From: Actinoplanes couchii
Lineage (GTDB): Bacteria > Actinomycetota > Actinomycetes > Mycobacteriales > Micromonosporaceae
Reading direction: 5' to 3'
Length of the DNA: 41,755 bases
Assembly (NCBI RefSeq): GCF_016862075.1
Contig: NZ_BOMG01000130.1
Span: 1-41,755 of the forward strand
The position numbers and the translations under genes were made by a program. Shown piece by piece: positions 1 through 7,558 of the stretch. The notes under the pieces are model-generated. The model was not told the origin of the DNA, did not search any database, and was given only the letters and a program-made list of their open reading frames with translations. The number at the start of each line of letters is the position of its first letter. Position 1 is the stretch's first letter.

Positions 1-15
1 CGATGACATGACAAA

Positions 16-47
16 GGCCCCGCACCGCGAGGGGCGGTGACGGGGCC
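16..47 (-). terminator. Hairpin terminator downstream of the 141-1013 gene
   Basis: GGCCCCG (16-22) plus CACCGC (23-28) pair with GCGGTG (34-39) and CGGGGCC (41-47), with one bulged A at 40 and a 5-nt loop. Read on the minus strand the stem is followed by CCTTTGT. It sits about 95 bp past the stop of the gene ending at 141, so it probably ends that minus-strand operon. Confidence 0.6.
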
Positions 48-140
48 GAACAGAAGGTGCGGATCAGGGGAATGCCGAGGTCGTGACTGCCTGGCGGGTG
101 TTCAGGAGGGGCTGCTCGGCCGTGACCGGCAGCCGGGTGG

Positions 141-1013
141 TCAGCTGTCCGTGGTGGCGGGCTGCGGTGGGTAGGGCGGCGTGCCGTCCGGTGCCGGGTC
201 CAGGCGGATGCGGGCGGGGTCGACTTCGGTGAGGGCGTACCCCGGCACCTGCGGACCGCCTTCCTCGCCCAGGCGTAACAGCTGGTAATACGGTGCCCGG
301 AAGTCATCGATCACCACGTACAGCTGGTCGGGTGCGGCGTCGTCCTCGGCCCATTGCGGATCGGTGATCAGCACTACCGAGCCGGTCACCGGCATCGTCG
401 ACGTGCCGTCTTCGGGTCTCCAGTGGGCGTCGACGATCGCCACTGCCCACCGGTGCGGGTCGAACCGTTCGCCGCTGGAGTGACGGTGGCCGTCGAGCAG
501 GGCGTCCCAGTGTCTCTGGAGGTCGCCAGGGGTTTCGCCGGTGTCGGGGCCGCCGATCCAGGCCATCCCGTAGGCGTCGGCGTACGCGTCGGGGACGCTG
601 AACCGGTGCGATGGGCTAGCGGTATCGGCGGGTAGCTGCGGATATCGCCAGCTGGTGTCGAGCAGCCGAGTGAGGGTAACGATGTCTCCCGGGTGTGCGG
701 TCCAGTCCTGTGGGCCGGCCAGGGTCATGCCGGGCCGGTGTGGTTGCGGTGGGGTTTGGCGGCAGGTGGGGCACGGCTGGCCGTCGATCATGCCGGTTGC
801 TGCGCAGCCGGTGCAGGGCCGCCAGTTGGTGGGGTCCGTGCGCGGGTCGTAGTCGGGATCCCAGGCTCCGGTGTACCCGCCGCCGAGCCGGTAGCGGTCG
901 ATGACGCCCGGCATGAACACTCTCATCGGCCCGGCCAGATGAGCGTTGATGGTGGCGGTGGTGGCGGTAGCCGGGACGAGCACGGCCACTAGGAAGTTGC
1001 TGCGTGAGGTCAT
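141..1013 (-). CDS. Hypothetical protein with a DnaJ-type CxxC zinc motif
   Basis: Function not recognised. The 290-residue product has a CTGCAATG stretch followed by CPTC at about residues 68-84. This is the CxxCxxxG...CxxC pattern of half a DnaJ-type zinc finger and suggests metal binding. The rest looks like a soluble globular protein, without signal peptide or membrane segments. The ATG at 1013 has AAGGAA about 12 nt upstream, a spacing shared by several genes of this block. It is the last gene of a minus-strand run (1974 > 1456 > 1013), 23 bp after its neighbour, and is followed by a strong hairpin at 16-47. Its job in the ICE is unknown. Confidence 0.7.
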   Translation of the reverse strand: MTSRSNFLVAVLVPATATTATINAHLAGPMRVFMPGVIDRYRLGGGYTGAWDPDYDPRTDPTNWRPCTGCAATGMIDGQPCPTCRQTPPQPHRPGMTLAGPQDWTAHPGDIVTLTRLLDTSWRYPQLPADTASPSHRFSVPDAYADAYGMAWIGGPDTGETPGDLQRHWDALLDGHRHSSGERFDPHRWAVAIVDAHWRPEDGTSTMPVTGSVVLITDPQWAEDDAAPDQLYVVIDDFRAPYYQLLRLGEEGGPQVPGYALTEVDPARIRLDPAPDGTPPYPPQPATTDS

Positions 1014-1036
1014 GACAGAGTGCGGTTCCTTCGTGG

Positions 1037-1456
1037 TCAGGGGTTGTTGCGATCGAGGTCGCCTGGGATGGGGTCGCTGGAGGTACGGCTCTCCCAGAGC
1101 AGTTCCAGCGCTAGGGGGCCGGCGTCGTCGATCGCGTTCGCGACCATCGTCTCGGCGGCCTCGGCGGCGTCATGGGCCTGCCCGGCGGTGACATCGCAGC
1201 GGAATGTCATGGTCACGTCGACCGTCCACTGTCTGCGCAACGGCGGTTCGACAATCGCGATCAGCAGCTGGTTGGCCACGTCGATGGCCAGTCGGCCGTC
1301 AACGGTCATCGCCCGGAGCCGGTGGCGCAGTGACCGCCGGAACTCCTCCAGTTCCAGCTCGGCCGACGGCACTACATCGGGCCGCACCGGAGTACCGGCG
1401 GCGGGCGCTGAGCTACTCGCCGGATGATCAGATCGCGGGCCGTTCGGATGGGTCAC
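1037..1456 (-). CDS. Hypothetical protein, translationally coupled to its upstream neighbour
   Basis: No family recognised. The 139-residue product has a loose N-terminus, then a compact alpha/beta-looking region (ELELEEFRRSLRHRLRAM, later VTMTFRCDVTAGQ). The frame is open further upstream, but that extension only shadows the neighbouring gene. The GTG at 1456 is preferred because it overlaps the neighbour's TGA as GTGA and has GGGAG 6 nt upstream. That 4-bp overlap implies translational coupling with the 1453-1974 gene, so the two products may be made in similar amounts. Confidence 0.65.
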   Translation of the reverse strand: MTHPNGPRSDHPASSSAPAAGTPVRPDVVPSAELELEEFRRSLRHRLRAMTVDGRLAIDVANQLLIAIVEPPLRRQWTVDVTMTFRCDVTAGQAHDAAEAAETMVANAIDDAGPLALELLWESRTSSDPIPGDLDRNNP

Positions 1457-1974
1457 GAAGTGCTCCCGGCGGTGAGGATCCGTCCGGCCGCGGCGAGGAG
1501 GTCGGTGAGGCCGCCGTGGGTGGCGGGGACCGGGCCGTTGGCGAAGACGGGGATGCGGTGGACGGTGGGGTAGGGCCGGTTCTGCCGTCGCACGATCTCG
1601 TACCGGCGGCCGTCGGCGTCGAGGGCGTCCAGCCGGCGGCTGGGGCACAGTTCGTCGAGAGTGGCGTGCAGATCGTGGTAGAGCACTGCGCACAGCAGGA
1701 CCTGGCTGCCGGTGGACCGGTCGTGGCCGGCGCGGCTGTGCAGGGCTGCGGCGAGCTGGTGCAGCTGGTCCGGCAGCGGCAGGTCGCGGGCCGCAGCGCT
1801 GCGGGTCTGCAGTGGCAGGGTGATGATCTGCAACGACGGCTTGGCGGAGGTGGTGTCGCGACGGTTCACGATGACCAGCGGCACCGGTGGGCGGTCCCAG
1901 CCGCGGCGGTGGGCGTCGGCTTCGATGGCGAGCAGCCTCTTGGTGAGACGCTCGACGGTGTGGTGGGGCAGCAC
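1453..1974 (-). CDS. Hypothetical protein, ICE accessory gene
   Basis: Not recognised. This 173-residue soluble protein is rich in Arg, His and Leu. It has an N-terminal helix-forming segment (TVERLTKRLLAIEADAH) and a central run that could form strands (VPLVIVNRRDT, SLQIITLPLQT). The start is a GTG at 1974 with AAAAGGA about 10 nt upstream. It overlaps the next gene by 4 bp and follows the DUF3085-type gene by 112 bp on the same strand, so it belongs to the same transcription block. No catalytic motif is visible. Confidence 0.65.
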   Translation of the reverse strand: MLPHHTVERLTKRLLAIEADAHRRGWDRPPVPLVIVNRRDTTSAKPSLQIITLPLQTRSAAARDLPLPDQLHQLAAALHSRAGHDRSTGSQVLLCAVLYHDLHATLDELCPSRRLDALDADGRRYEIVRRQNRPYPTVHRIPVFANGPVPATHGGLTDLLAAAGRILTAGSTS

Positions 1975-2086
1975 GCGCGAACGGTCCTTTTCTGCGATGA
2001 GTGCGGTGCGGGTGGGAAATGCCGCGCTGCGGGCTCGCGTGAGCGGGCCGGCTGAGGGATCGCGGGATGGCGGAGATGGCCGGTGG

Positions 2087-2518
2087 TCATCGGCGCTGGT
2101 CCTGGCTGACCCGAAAGGTGATCTGGTCGGTGGTGACGTTCAGCACGAACCATCGGAAGTCGCAGGCGTGGGCGCGTTGCAGCAGGGTGAGCAGCTGGCC
2201 GTCGTCCAGCGCGAGGTGCTCGACGAAGTCGTCGTGCCCGACGGCGCTGGCACCGAGTGCGTGGCGGTCGCTGTCGGGCCCCCAGCCGTCGGCGAAGACG
2301 ACCACATTGCTCGCCTGATCGTGCGGATCGGTCAGCAGCGCCGGGATGCCGTTGGACATCAGGTACGTGCCCGAGTCGGCGACCCAGGTCAGCGCCGGCG
2401 CGCCGCTGGTCTGCCCGGCCGCGACCTCGATGAGGCTCGGCAGGTTGTCGTCGGCGGCGGTGGCGTGTTCGGCCAGCCGCAGGACAGCGGGCAGGTCGAA
2501 GTACAAGTCGATGGTCAT
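2087..2518 (-). CDS. DUF3085-type protein
   Basis: The 143-residue product has the pattern I associate with DUF3085: an N-terminal FDLPAVLRLAEHA helix, then GTYLMSNGIPAL near the middle, VVVFADGWGP, and a GHDDFVEHL stretch followed by a C-terminal strand. DUF3085 proteins are small, of unknown function, and common on actinobacterial and proteobacterial mobile DNA. The ATG at 2518 has AAGGAC about 12 nt upstream. A long hairpin at 2552-2594 separates it from the two-winged-helix gene upstream. The family call rests on motif memory, not a search. Confidence 0.65.
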   Translation of the reverse strand: MTIDLYFDLPAVLRLAEHATAADDNLPSLIEVAAGQTSGAPALTWVADSGTYLMSNGIPALLTDPHDQASNVVVFADGWGPDSDRHALGASAVGHDDFVEHLALDDGQLLTLLQRAHACDFRWFVLNVTTDQITFRVSQDQRR

Positions 2519-2551
2519 GAGTGGTGTTTGTCCTTCGTGCAGGTGTGGTGA

Positions 2552-2594
2552 AGGGCCGGGGTGCGCACGCTTGTCGGCGTGGCACTCCGGCCCT
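2552..2594 (-). terminator. Long interrupted hairpin between two minus-strand genes
   Basis: AGGGCCGG (2552-2559) pairs with CCGGCCCT (2587-2594). Inside it GTGC pairs with GCAC and CACGC with GCGTG, leaving a 6-nt loop. It lies 20 bp past the stop of the gene at 2615-3679 and upstream of the DUF3085-type gene. It lacks a strong T-tract (CCTTCACC follows), so it may attenuate rather than fully stop transcription. Confidence 0.5.
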
Positions 2595-2614
2595 TCATCG
2601 GTGTGTGGGGTGGG

Positions 2615-3679
2615 TCAGATGGCCTGGTAGGTGGCCGGTTTCTCGGCGATGATCCGGGCCTGGCCGTCGTTGGCCAGCTTCGCCAGTGCGTTGGCGACCG
2701 AGCCGCTCAACTGCTTTTTCGGCCCCTCGCTGGCCTCGGTGATCGCCTTGCACATCTGGCTGACCTTGAACGTCTCGCCGGGGTTGTCCGTCAGGATCTG
2801 CAGGACTTCCGCACGCAGCTGCCCCGCAGGCCGTCGCGGCTTCTCCTCTCCCCCGGCGGCATCCTCGGCATCCGCCGACGGCGTGACGGCAGCCTGCTCG
2901 ACTGGTTCGGACGGTGCGTCGGCCACTGCCAGCGGCTCACCGGATGAGCTGTCAGCGCTCGGCCCTTCTGCGGCCTCACCGGCGTCGCCCGGGTCTTCGG
3001 TGGCGAGGCCGGGGGCCGTGTCGCTGGTGGAGACGGGGCCCTCGTGGAGCGATGGCCCATCCGCCGTTGCCGTGGAGTCCTCGTCGTCCGGATGCGGTGT
3101 CTCGGTCGTACCGGCCGCGTCACGGTGCGGCGTCTCGGTGACGTCCTCGGGAGCGTCGTCGCTGGTGGAGTCAGCTGGGGTGTCCTCCGGCTCCGGCTGG
3201 AGCTCAGCCGCTGCCGCGATGACGGCTTCGGCGGTGGGGCCGGTTTCCGGCGATGCCTCCGACCGTCCGGTGGCGGCTTCGGTAGTCGTCGGCTGCTCCT
3301 GCGGCATCTGGCCGACGTCAGCCAGCGCGGAGGTGGCGTTGTCGCCCTCATCGGCAATTCCGGTGACGGCCTTCGCCTCGGTGTCGACCTTGGCCGGGGT
3401 CTCGCCGGGCAAGGCGCCGTCGGGGGTCAGCAGTTCGGCGGTTCCGGCGTCCGGAGTCACCGCGGCGGCCAGCACCCCTTTGGGCGTCAACGTCCACAGA
3501 GCCTTGCCGGCGCTGTCGGTCGTCCGGGCGGCCAGCTCGTCGGTTTCCAGCTGGCGCAGTTTCGGGGGAACGGTGGAGTAGCCCAGCCCTGCCTTGCCGG
3601 CGATGGCGGAGGGGGTGGCTTCACCGAGGATCGCCAGAGCGGTCAGCACCCGGTGCAGGGCACTCATCGTGTCGGACAT
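2615..3679 (-). CDS. Two-winged-helix protein with a long acidic linker
   Basis: The 354-residue product looks bipartite. Residues about 1-75 form a MarR/ArsR-like winged helix (SALHRVLTALAILGEATPSA, then TVPPKLRQLETDELAAR and LTPKG). Residues about 285-354 form a second winged helix (QLRAEVLQILTDNPGETF, then VSQMCKAI, SGSVANALAKLANDGQAR). Between them lie about 200 residues rich in Glu, Asp, Ala, Thr, Ser and Pro, probably disordered. This suits a DNA-binding regulator or bridging protein with two separate DNA contacts. The ATG at 3679 follows a GAAGGAAAGAG stretch. Two small GC hairpins lie in the leader (about 3702-3755). No nuclease or other enzyme motif is seen. Confidence 0.7.
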   Translation of the reverse strand: MSDTMSALHRVLTALAILGEATPSAIAGKAGLGYSTVPPKLRQLETDELAARTTDSAGKALWTLTPKGVLAAAVTPDAGTAELLTPDGALPGETPAKVDTEAKAVTGIADEGDNATSALADVGQMPQEQPTTTEAATGRSEASPETGPTAEAVIAAAAELQPEPEDTPADSTSDDAPEDVTETPHRDAAGTTETPHPDDEDSTATADGPSLHEGPVSTSDTAPGLATEDPGDAGEAAEGPSADSSSGEPLAVADAPSEPVEQAAVTPSADAEDAAGGEEKPRRPAGQLRAEVLQILTDNPGETFKVSQMCKAITEASEGPKKQLSGSVANALAKLANDGQARIIAEKPATYQAI

Positions 3680-3876
3680 ACGTATTTTTCTCTTTCCTTC
3701 GCCGCCGGTTGCTTCCGGCGGAGTCGTGGAGCTGCCGCCGGAAGGACGGCAGCCGGGAAGCCGGATTGGCTGGTGAGCGCCGTTTCAGCCCTGAGATTCA
3801 GCGCCTGCCGGCCTGCCCGGCCTGGTCTGTCCGGCGGCATGCCATGGACGCTTCGCCGGGCGGTGGAGTCAAGTCA

Positions 3877-3945
3877 CCGCAGACCGGCTGCGCTGATCAC
3901 GGCACTGCCGCGCCGGAGATGTCACGGCCGGCGGCCGGTCTGCGG
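3877..3945. repeat. 12-bp perfect inverted repeat 3' of the dprA-like gene
   Basis: CCGCAGACCGGC (3877-3888) is repeated in inverse as GCCGGTCTGCGG (3934-3945), 45 nt apart and immediately past the stop at 3948. The long loop makes it a weak terminator, so it could instead be a protein-binding site or an RNA processing element. Confidence 0.5.
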
Positions 3946-3947
3946 TA

Positions 3948-4859
3948 TCAGAGCGGCTTGGTCAGGTGGGCGAGTACGTCGGCGGCGCTGGTGACCAGCC
4001 GGTAGAGGGGTCGGCGCAGCAGCTGGTGAGGGCCGGACGAGAGGGCCGAGGTGACCGGGCCTGGCACGGCCATCACCGGCCTGCCGAGCCCCGCCGAGGT
4101 TTTCAGCGTGACCAAGGCATTGCTGTCCTGGGCAGCCTCGACCAGCACGCTTCCGCTGGTCAGTAGACCGATCAGCGCCATCCGTGCGATATGCCGAGCG
4201 CGAGTGGGATGCGTGTCCGGCGGGTACGGGCTGACCAGCACGCCCTTCTCGGTGATCCGGTCGAAGAGGGCGTTGTGGCCGGCGGGGTGGGGCCGGTCGA
4301 GGCCGCCGCCGAGGACCGCCACGGTCACCGCGTCCTGGGCGAGCGCAGCGCGGTGCGCAGCGGCGTCGCAGCCGAACCCGCCGCTGGCGACGACCGTCCA
4401 TCCTCCGGCGGTGCAGCCGGAGGCGATCTCGGTGGCCACATGGTTGCCGTAGCTGGTCGCGGCCTTCGAACCCACGACGGCGACGCTGCGCTGCAAGGCG
4501 GTGGCCAGCGGGGCTGTGCCGTGGACCCACAGCGCTAGCGGTGGCTGCCGGAAACCGGTGGGCGGGACCGCGTCCAGGTTGGCCGGCCAGTCCGGGTCGC
4601 CGGGAATGACCAGGCGCTGCAGGCCGCGGTGCAGGGCGGAGAGGGCGTGGCGTACCCGGTCGACCCGGCCGGGGACGTGGGCCTGCTCGTCGGCGGTGAG
4701 TCGCCGGTAGGTGTCGACCGCGCCGTGCTGCCGGACCAGGGTCCGCACGGTGGGGTTGCCGTAGGCGGTGAGGGCGGTCAGCCCGGCCAGGGCGAGCCGG
4801 TCGTCGCTGTCGGCGATGGCGAGGCGCCCTCGGTAGGGGGTGGCCGGAGACTTATTCAT
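3948..4859 (-). CDS. DprA/Smf-like DNA-processing protein
   Basis: DprA binds single-stranded DNA entering the cell and loads RecA. The 303-residue product has an N-terminal helical region (about 1-90) and then the Rossmann-like DprA core. Visible motifs include SVAVVGSKAATSYGN, TVVASGGFGCDAAAHRAAL (the family's SGGA.GID..AH site), TVAVLGGGLDRPHPAGHN, a GVLVSPYPP segment, SGSVLVEAAQDSNALVT and LGRPVMAVPGPV. The ATG at 4859 is chosen over an upstream in-frame start because GGAGG lies 7 nt before it. It ends shortly after the Rossmann core and shows no C-terminal winged helix. Chromosomal dprA normally sits with topA; here it lies among ICE genes, suggesting a role in receiving conjugated ssDNA (inference). 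Confidence 0.85.
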   Translation of the reverse strand: MNKSPATPYRGRLAIADSDDRLALAGLTALTAYGNPTVRTLVRQHGAVDTYRRLTADEQAHVPGRVDRVRHALSALHRGLQRLVIPGDPDWPANLDAVPPTGFRQPPLALWVHGTAPLATALQRSVAVVGSKAATSYGNHVATEIASGCTAGGWTVVASGGFGCDAAAHRAALAQDAVTVAVLGGGLDRPHPAGHNALFDRITEKGVLVSPYPPDTHPTRARHIARMALIGLLTSGSVLVEAAQDSNALVTLKTSAGLGRPVMAVPGPVTSALSSGPHQLLRRPLYRLVTSAADVLAHLTKPL

Positions 4860-4890
4860 GCGGATTCCTCCAGATCGGAGAGATAGGAAT

Positions 4891-4918
4891 CCGGGCACGG
4901 CTGATCGGCCGTGCCCGG
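4891..4918 (-). terminator. 11-bp perfect hairpin upstream of the dprA-like gene
   Basis: CCGGGCACGGC (4891-4901) and GCCGTGCCCGG (4908-4918) form a perfect stem with a 6-nt loop. On the minus strand it is followed by ATTCCTATCTC and then the GGAGG of the dprA-like gene. It could end transcription from the gene stopping at 5163 or attenuate the dprA-like gene. Nothing else was seen in the 4860-5162 gap. Confidence 0.5.
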
Positions 4919-5162
4919 AGGTGCGCGGATGCGCGCTCAGGCCGGGCAACGGCCAGGTTTAGGAAAGGAGAGTGGCGGCAGCTGATCCGGTGGCGGCCAG
5001 TGAGACCGGCGGTCTTGATCGGCTCCGCACGCGGTGCCAGCGGCGGATGTCCCCTGAAGGGCTTCGAGGGTCCGGTCACCTCGGGGTGCGCGGCAGTGTG
5101 TTCAGGGAACCGGCCGGTTCAGCAGCGCTGTGGGGTTACAGCAGGTCGCCGTGAGAGCAGGG

Positions 5163-5696
5163 TCAGCTGCTGGCCCAGCCGAAGAAGAGCCAGCCGTCGG
5201 GTTTCGTCTGCGCGGCCAGTTCGGCTGCGTTCCTGGTGACCGTGAGGTGGGCGACCTGGACCGGGAACCTGTTGTTCGGCTGGTATCGGTTTTCCACCCA
5301 GCCGCTGGCCACCGTCTCGCCGTCGGTGATCAGGTCGCGGGTCCGGGCGATGCGGGTGATCCGCTCCAGGTCATAGGGGATGAGGGTGCCGATGACGGAA
5401 GCGGGAATGTCGTCGACGGCGACGGTCCGGTGATCGGTCTTGACCGGGATGGCTCCGGCCGGTCCCCACTTGTCGTCGATGCGGTGATCATTGGTGTCGA
5501 GCAGGTGGTTGGCGTGGTCGCACGCCTCGTCGTAGGTCATCAGCGTCTGGGTGACTATCACGTAGCTGTACTTTTCGGCGAGCGTGCCGGTGTAGCCGCC
5601 GTGGCCGTATTCGTACCGGGCGTCGCGGCATGCGGCGTTGAAGGCGGTGTCGGCATCGGCACCGTCGTGGTAATTGGTGAAGGTCGTTGCACCCAT
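5163..5696 (-). CDS. Hypothetical protein, ICE accessory gene
   Basis: The family is not recognised. This 177-residue soluble protein begins MGATTFTNYHDGADAD and contains an aromatic stretch, YEYGHGGYTGTLAEKYSYVI, a helix-forming region (TYDEACDHANHLLDT) and a C-terminus ending GWLFFGWASS. It has no signal peptide, membrane helix or known catalytic motif. The ATG at 5696 has AAAGGA about 12 nt upstream, matching the translation signals of neighbouring genes. It is flanked by 250-300 bp gaps with hairpins, so it is probably a separate transcription unit. The composition is like a real GC-rich gene. Confidence 0.65.
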   Translation of the reverse strand: MGATTFTNYHDGADADTAFNAACRDARYEYGHGGYTGTLAEKYSYVIVTQTLMTYDEACDHANHLLDTNDHRIDDKWGPAGAIPVKTDHRTVAVDDIPASVIGTLIPYDLERITRIARTRDLITDGETVASGWVENRYQPNNRFPVQVAHLTVTRNAAELAAQTKPDGWLFFGWASS

Positions 5697-5831
5697 GTGG
5701 TTTTGGTGTCCTTTCGAGGGGTTTGCGTCGGCGGTGGCTGTTCAGGGTGGGGTCCGCAAGTCATGTGTCAGCACCGGGGGACATTCATGGCTGTTGACGA
5801 AGAGGGAAAGGGAGGCCGTTGCGCCGGCCGA

Positions 5832-5849
5832 GGCGGGATGTCTCCCGCC
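5832..5849. repeat. Small perfect hairpin in the 5697-5950 gap
   Basis: GGCGGGA (5832-5838) and TCCCGCC (5843-5849) form a 7-bp stem with a TGTC loop. A second compact hairpin, ACGACTTCC/GGAGGTCGT, follows near 5890-5910. They lie between the genes ending at 5951 and starting at 5696 (minus strand) and may act as a terminator or leader structure. Confidence 0.35.
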
Positions 5850-5950
5850 CCTGGCCCGGGGCGCCCGGCGGATCACCTCTGTCCGCGTGACAACGACTTC
5901 CCGGAGGTCGTCCTCTTAGCGATGCCGTCCTCCGGCGGTGGTGGGGTGAC

Positions 5951-6232
5951 TCAAAGCGGTAGAACGAGCATCTGCCGGTGGCCTTTCGCTGGTTCCAGCG
6001 CGCGGAGCAGGCGCCGCCACTGATCGGCCTGACCTCGCAGGAAGGCTGCGGCCTCGTGGTGTTCACGGGCGCGCGCCGGGGTGCCGTGAGCGGTCTCCCA
6101 CAGTTCGTCGCCTTCGTGGCCTCGCACGTCCTCGTCGTTGACTTCGTGGGCCCGGCGTAGGGCGTCAGCCAGCGCGGCGACATCGTCGGCGGGCAGGCCG
6201 GCAGTGAGCAGCGCGGCGGCGATGTCGGTCAC
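5951..6232 (-). CDS. Small helical hypothetical protein
   Basis: Not recognised. The 93-residue product is predicted to be almost all helix (IAAALLTAGLPADDVAALAD, then RAREHHEAAAFLRGQADQWR), with alternating charged and Ala/Leu residues. It may dimerise or bind a partner. The start is a GTG at 6232 with only a weak AGAGAAAAG purine stretch upstream. It lies between two other ICE accessory genes of unknown role, 102 bp after the 6335-7132 gene stops. The reading frame is short, so the call is less certain than for its neighbours. Confidence 0.5.
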   Translation of the reverse strand: MTDIAAALLTAGLPADDVAALADALRRAHEVNDEDVRGHEGDELWETAHGTPARAREHHEAAAFLRGQADQWRRLLRALEPAKGHRQMLVLPL

Positions 6233-6334
6233 GGTGTCTTTTCTCTGATCAGGTGCCGGTTACCGGTGGGGCGACGGGGTGAGGCCCGAGGGCCGAGCGC
6301 CGGGAAGGCACCCAGCCCTGCGGGCGGCGGGTTT

Positions 6335-7132
6335 CTACAGGGACAGGGCGAGCAGCCGTTGCTGGGGTGTGACGCCGTGTAGGTAATGGCTGGCCTGGTT
6401 GAGGAAGGTGACGCGGTCGGGGGCGGTGTCGCTGGCCGGGGCCAGCAGGTTGCCGTCGCGGGTAAGGACCGCGTCGCCGGTGACCGCCGCCGCTGCGCTG
6501 TAGTGCTGGTAGGCGGCGGGCCCGGCCTGGTACATGTCCAGCTCGGCGAGGTCGAACGCCTCGGCCGGCGGGCGGTTGATGTTGTGGAGTTCGACGGCGA
6601 GGACCCGGGGCTGTCGCCGGAAGTCGTCTTCGGCTTGCTGGCGGGGGTAGCGGTCCGGTTCGCTCAGGTGCCGCCGCAGGTATACCGGCCAGCTGTGCGC
6701 GGGGCGGGTGCCGTGGATGGCCTGCTGCCACAGCTGGTGGCGCACGCCGGCGGCGAATCCCGCCGCTTGGCGCATGCCATCGAGGTTGAGCAACCGGACT
6801 GGGCCACCGGCGCAGTAGGCGGGCTTGCCGGCCCGGAACCCGAACAGCTTGATGCGCTGCAGGAGCCCAGCGGTGGTCCAGAACCGGGGCAGCAGAGTGC
6901 CCCGGACTTTCAGGTGCTCGCCGAGCTGTCCGGAGGCGATGGCCTCACTGGGCAGGGTGTCGGGTACGCAGACGACCATGGTGCGGATCGTCGGTGCGAC
7001 CGTGGCCTGCGTGGTGGGAGCCGGCTTCGCCGACCGGTTACCGGTCGAGGTGCTCGATCGGCCGCCGTGGGCTGTGGGGTGGGGCACGCGGCTGCCGAAG
7101 CGGGTCAGCGGGGTGCCAGAAGCGTTGGCCAT
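6335..7132 (-). CDS. Hypothetical protein, ICE accessory gene
   Basis: No family recognised. The 265-residue product has a disordered Ser/Thr/Pro-rich N-terminus (about 1-48), followed by a globular part. That part contains TMVVCVPDTLPSEAIASGQL, a LLPRFWTTAGLLQRIKLFGF helix and a C-terminal helical region with DMYQAGPAAYQHYSAAAAV. There is no signal peptide or convincing membrane helix. The frame is open for 93 codons upstream, but the ATG at 7132 is favoured by GAAGGAG 7 nt before it. The position in the block between the replication-relaxation gene and small unknown genes suggests an ICE maintenance or accessory role only. Confidence 0.6.
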   Translation of the reverse strand: MANASGTPLTRFGSRVPHPTAHGGRSSTSTGNRSAKPAPTTQATVAPTIRTMVVCVPDTLPSEAIASGQLGEHLKVRGTLLPRFWTTAGLLQRIKLFGFRAGKPAYCAGGPVRLLNLDGMRQAAGFAAGVRHQLWQQAIHGTRPAHSWPVYLRRHLSEPDRYPRQQAEDDFRRQPRVLAVELHNINRPPAEAFDLAELDMYQAGPAAYQHYSAAAAVTGDAVLTRDGNLLAPASDTAPDRVTFLNQASHYLHGVTPQQRLLALSL

Positions 7133-7493
7133 ACGGAACTCCTTCAGGGGTGTGATGCGCCGGAAGGCGCGCGACAAGGACCGGCCCGCGTGGTGCGGGG
7201 CGGCAGTGCCAGCGGGTTGGGGGGCGGGTGGTGGGTGCGACCGTCGGAGGGTCGCCGCTGGGGGCTGTTCCTGCTGCCGACCGGCCGGAAGGCGGGTGGG
7301 CGATGCAGGGTTGCCGGAGGCGCGGCGAGCGGTTCCGTGGTGGGACCGACCGGGTGGTGCGATATGTGAGGTGCTGTTGAAGCCGAAACGGTACGGCGCT
7401 GCTCTATCCACCCCGCCCGCGTGATGGAACCCGCGGGACTGGTGTTGACCTGCGGGTATAGCGCGAGGCGGGGAGGAACGGGCAGCGGTGCCG

Positions 7494-7529
7494 GGCCGGT
7501 GGACAGAAAGGTGGTTCTGTCCACCGGCC
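7494..7529. promoter_or_regulatory. 15-bp perfect palindromic pair of CTGTCC-type sites
   Basis: GGCCGGTGGACAGAA (7494-7508) is mirrored exactly by TTCTGTCCACCGGCC (7515-7529) around a 6-nt spacer. Each arm carries the GGACAG/CTGTCC hexamer, with the extended form TTCTGTCCAC that recurs in the 16.73-17.27 kb array. It lies in the 426-bp gap (7133-7558) between the Replic_Relax gene's stop and the next gene's start. It may be an operator, a terminator, or both. Apart from small GC hairpins near 7157-7171 nothing else was seen in this gap. Confidence 0.6.
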
Positions 7530-7558
7530 GTCCTGGCGGGTACTCGACCGGGTCTGGG

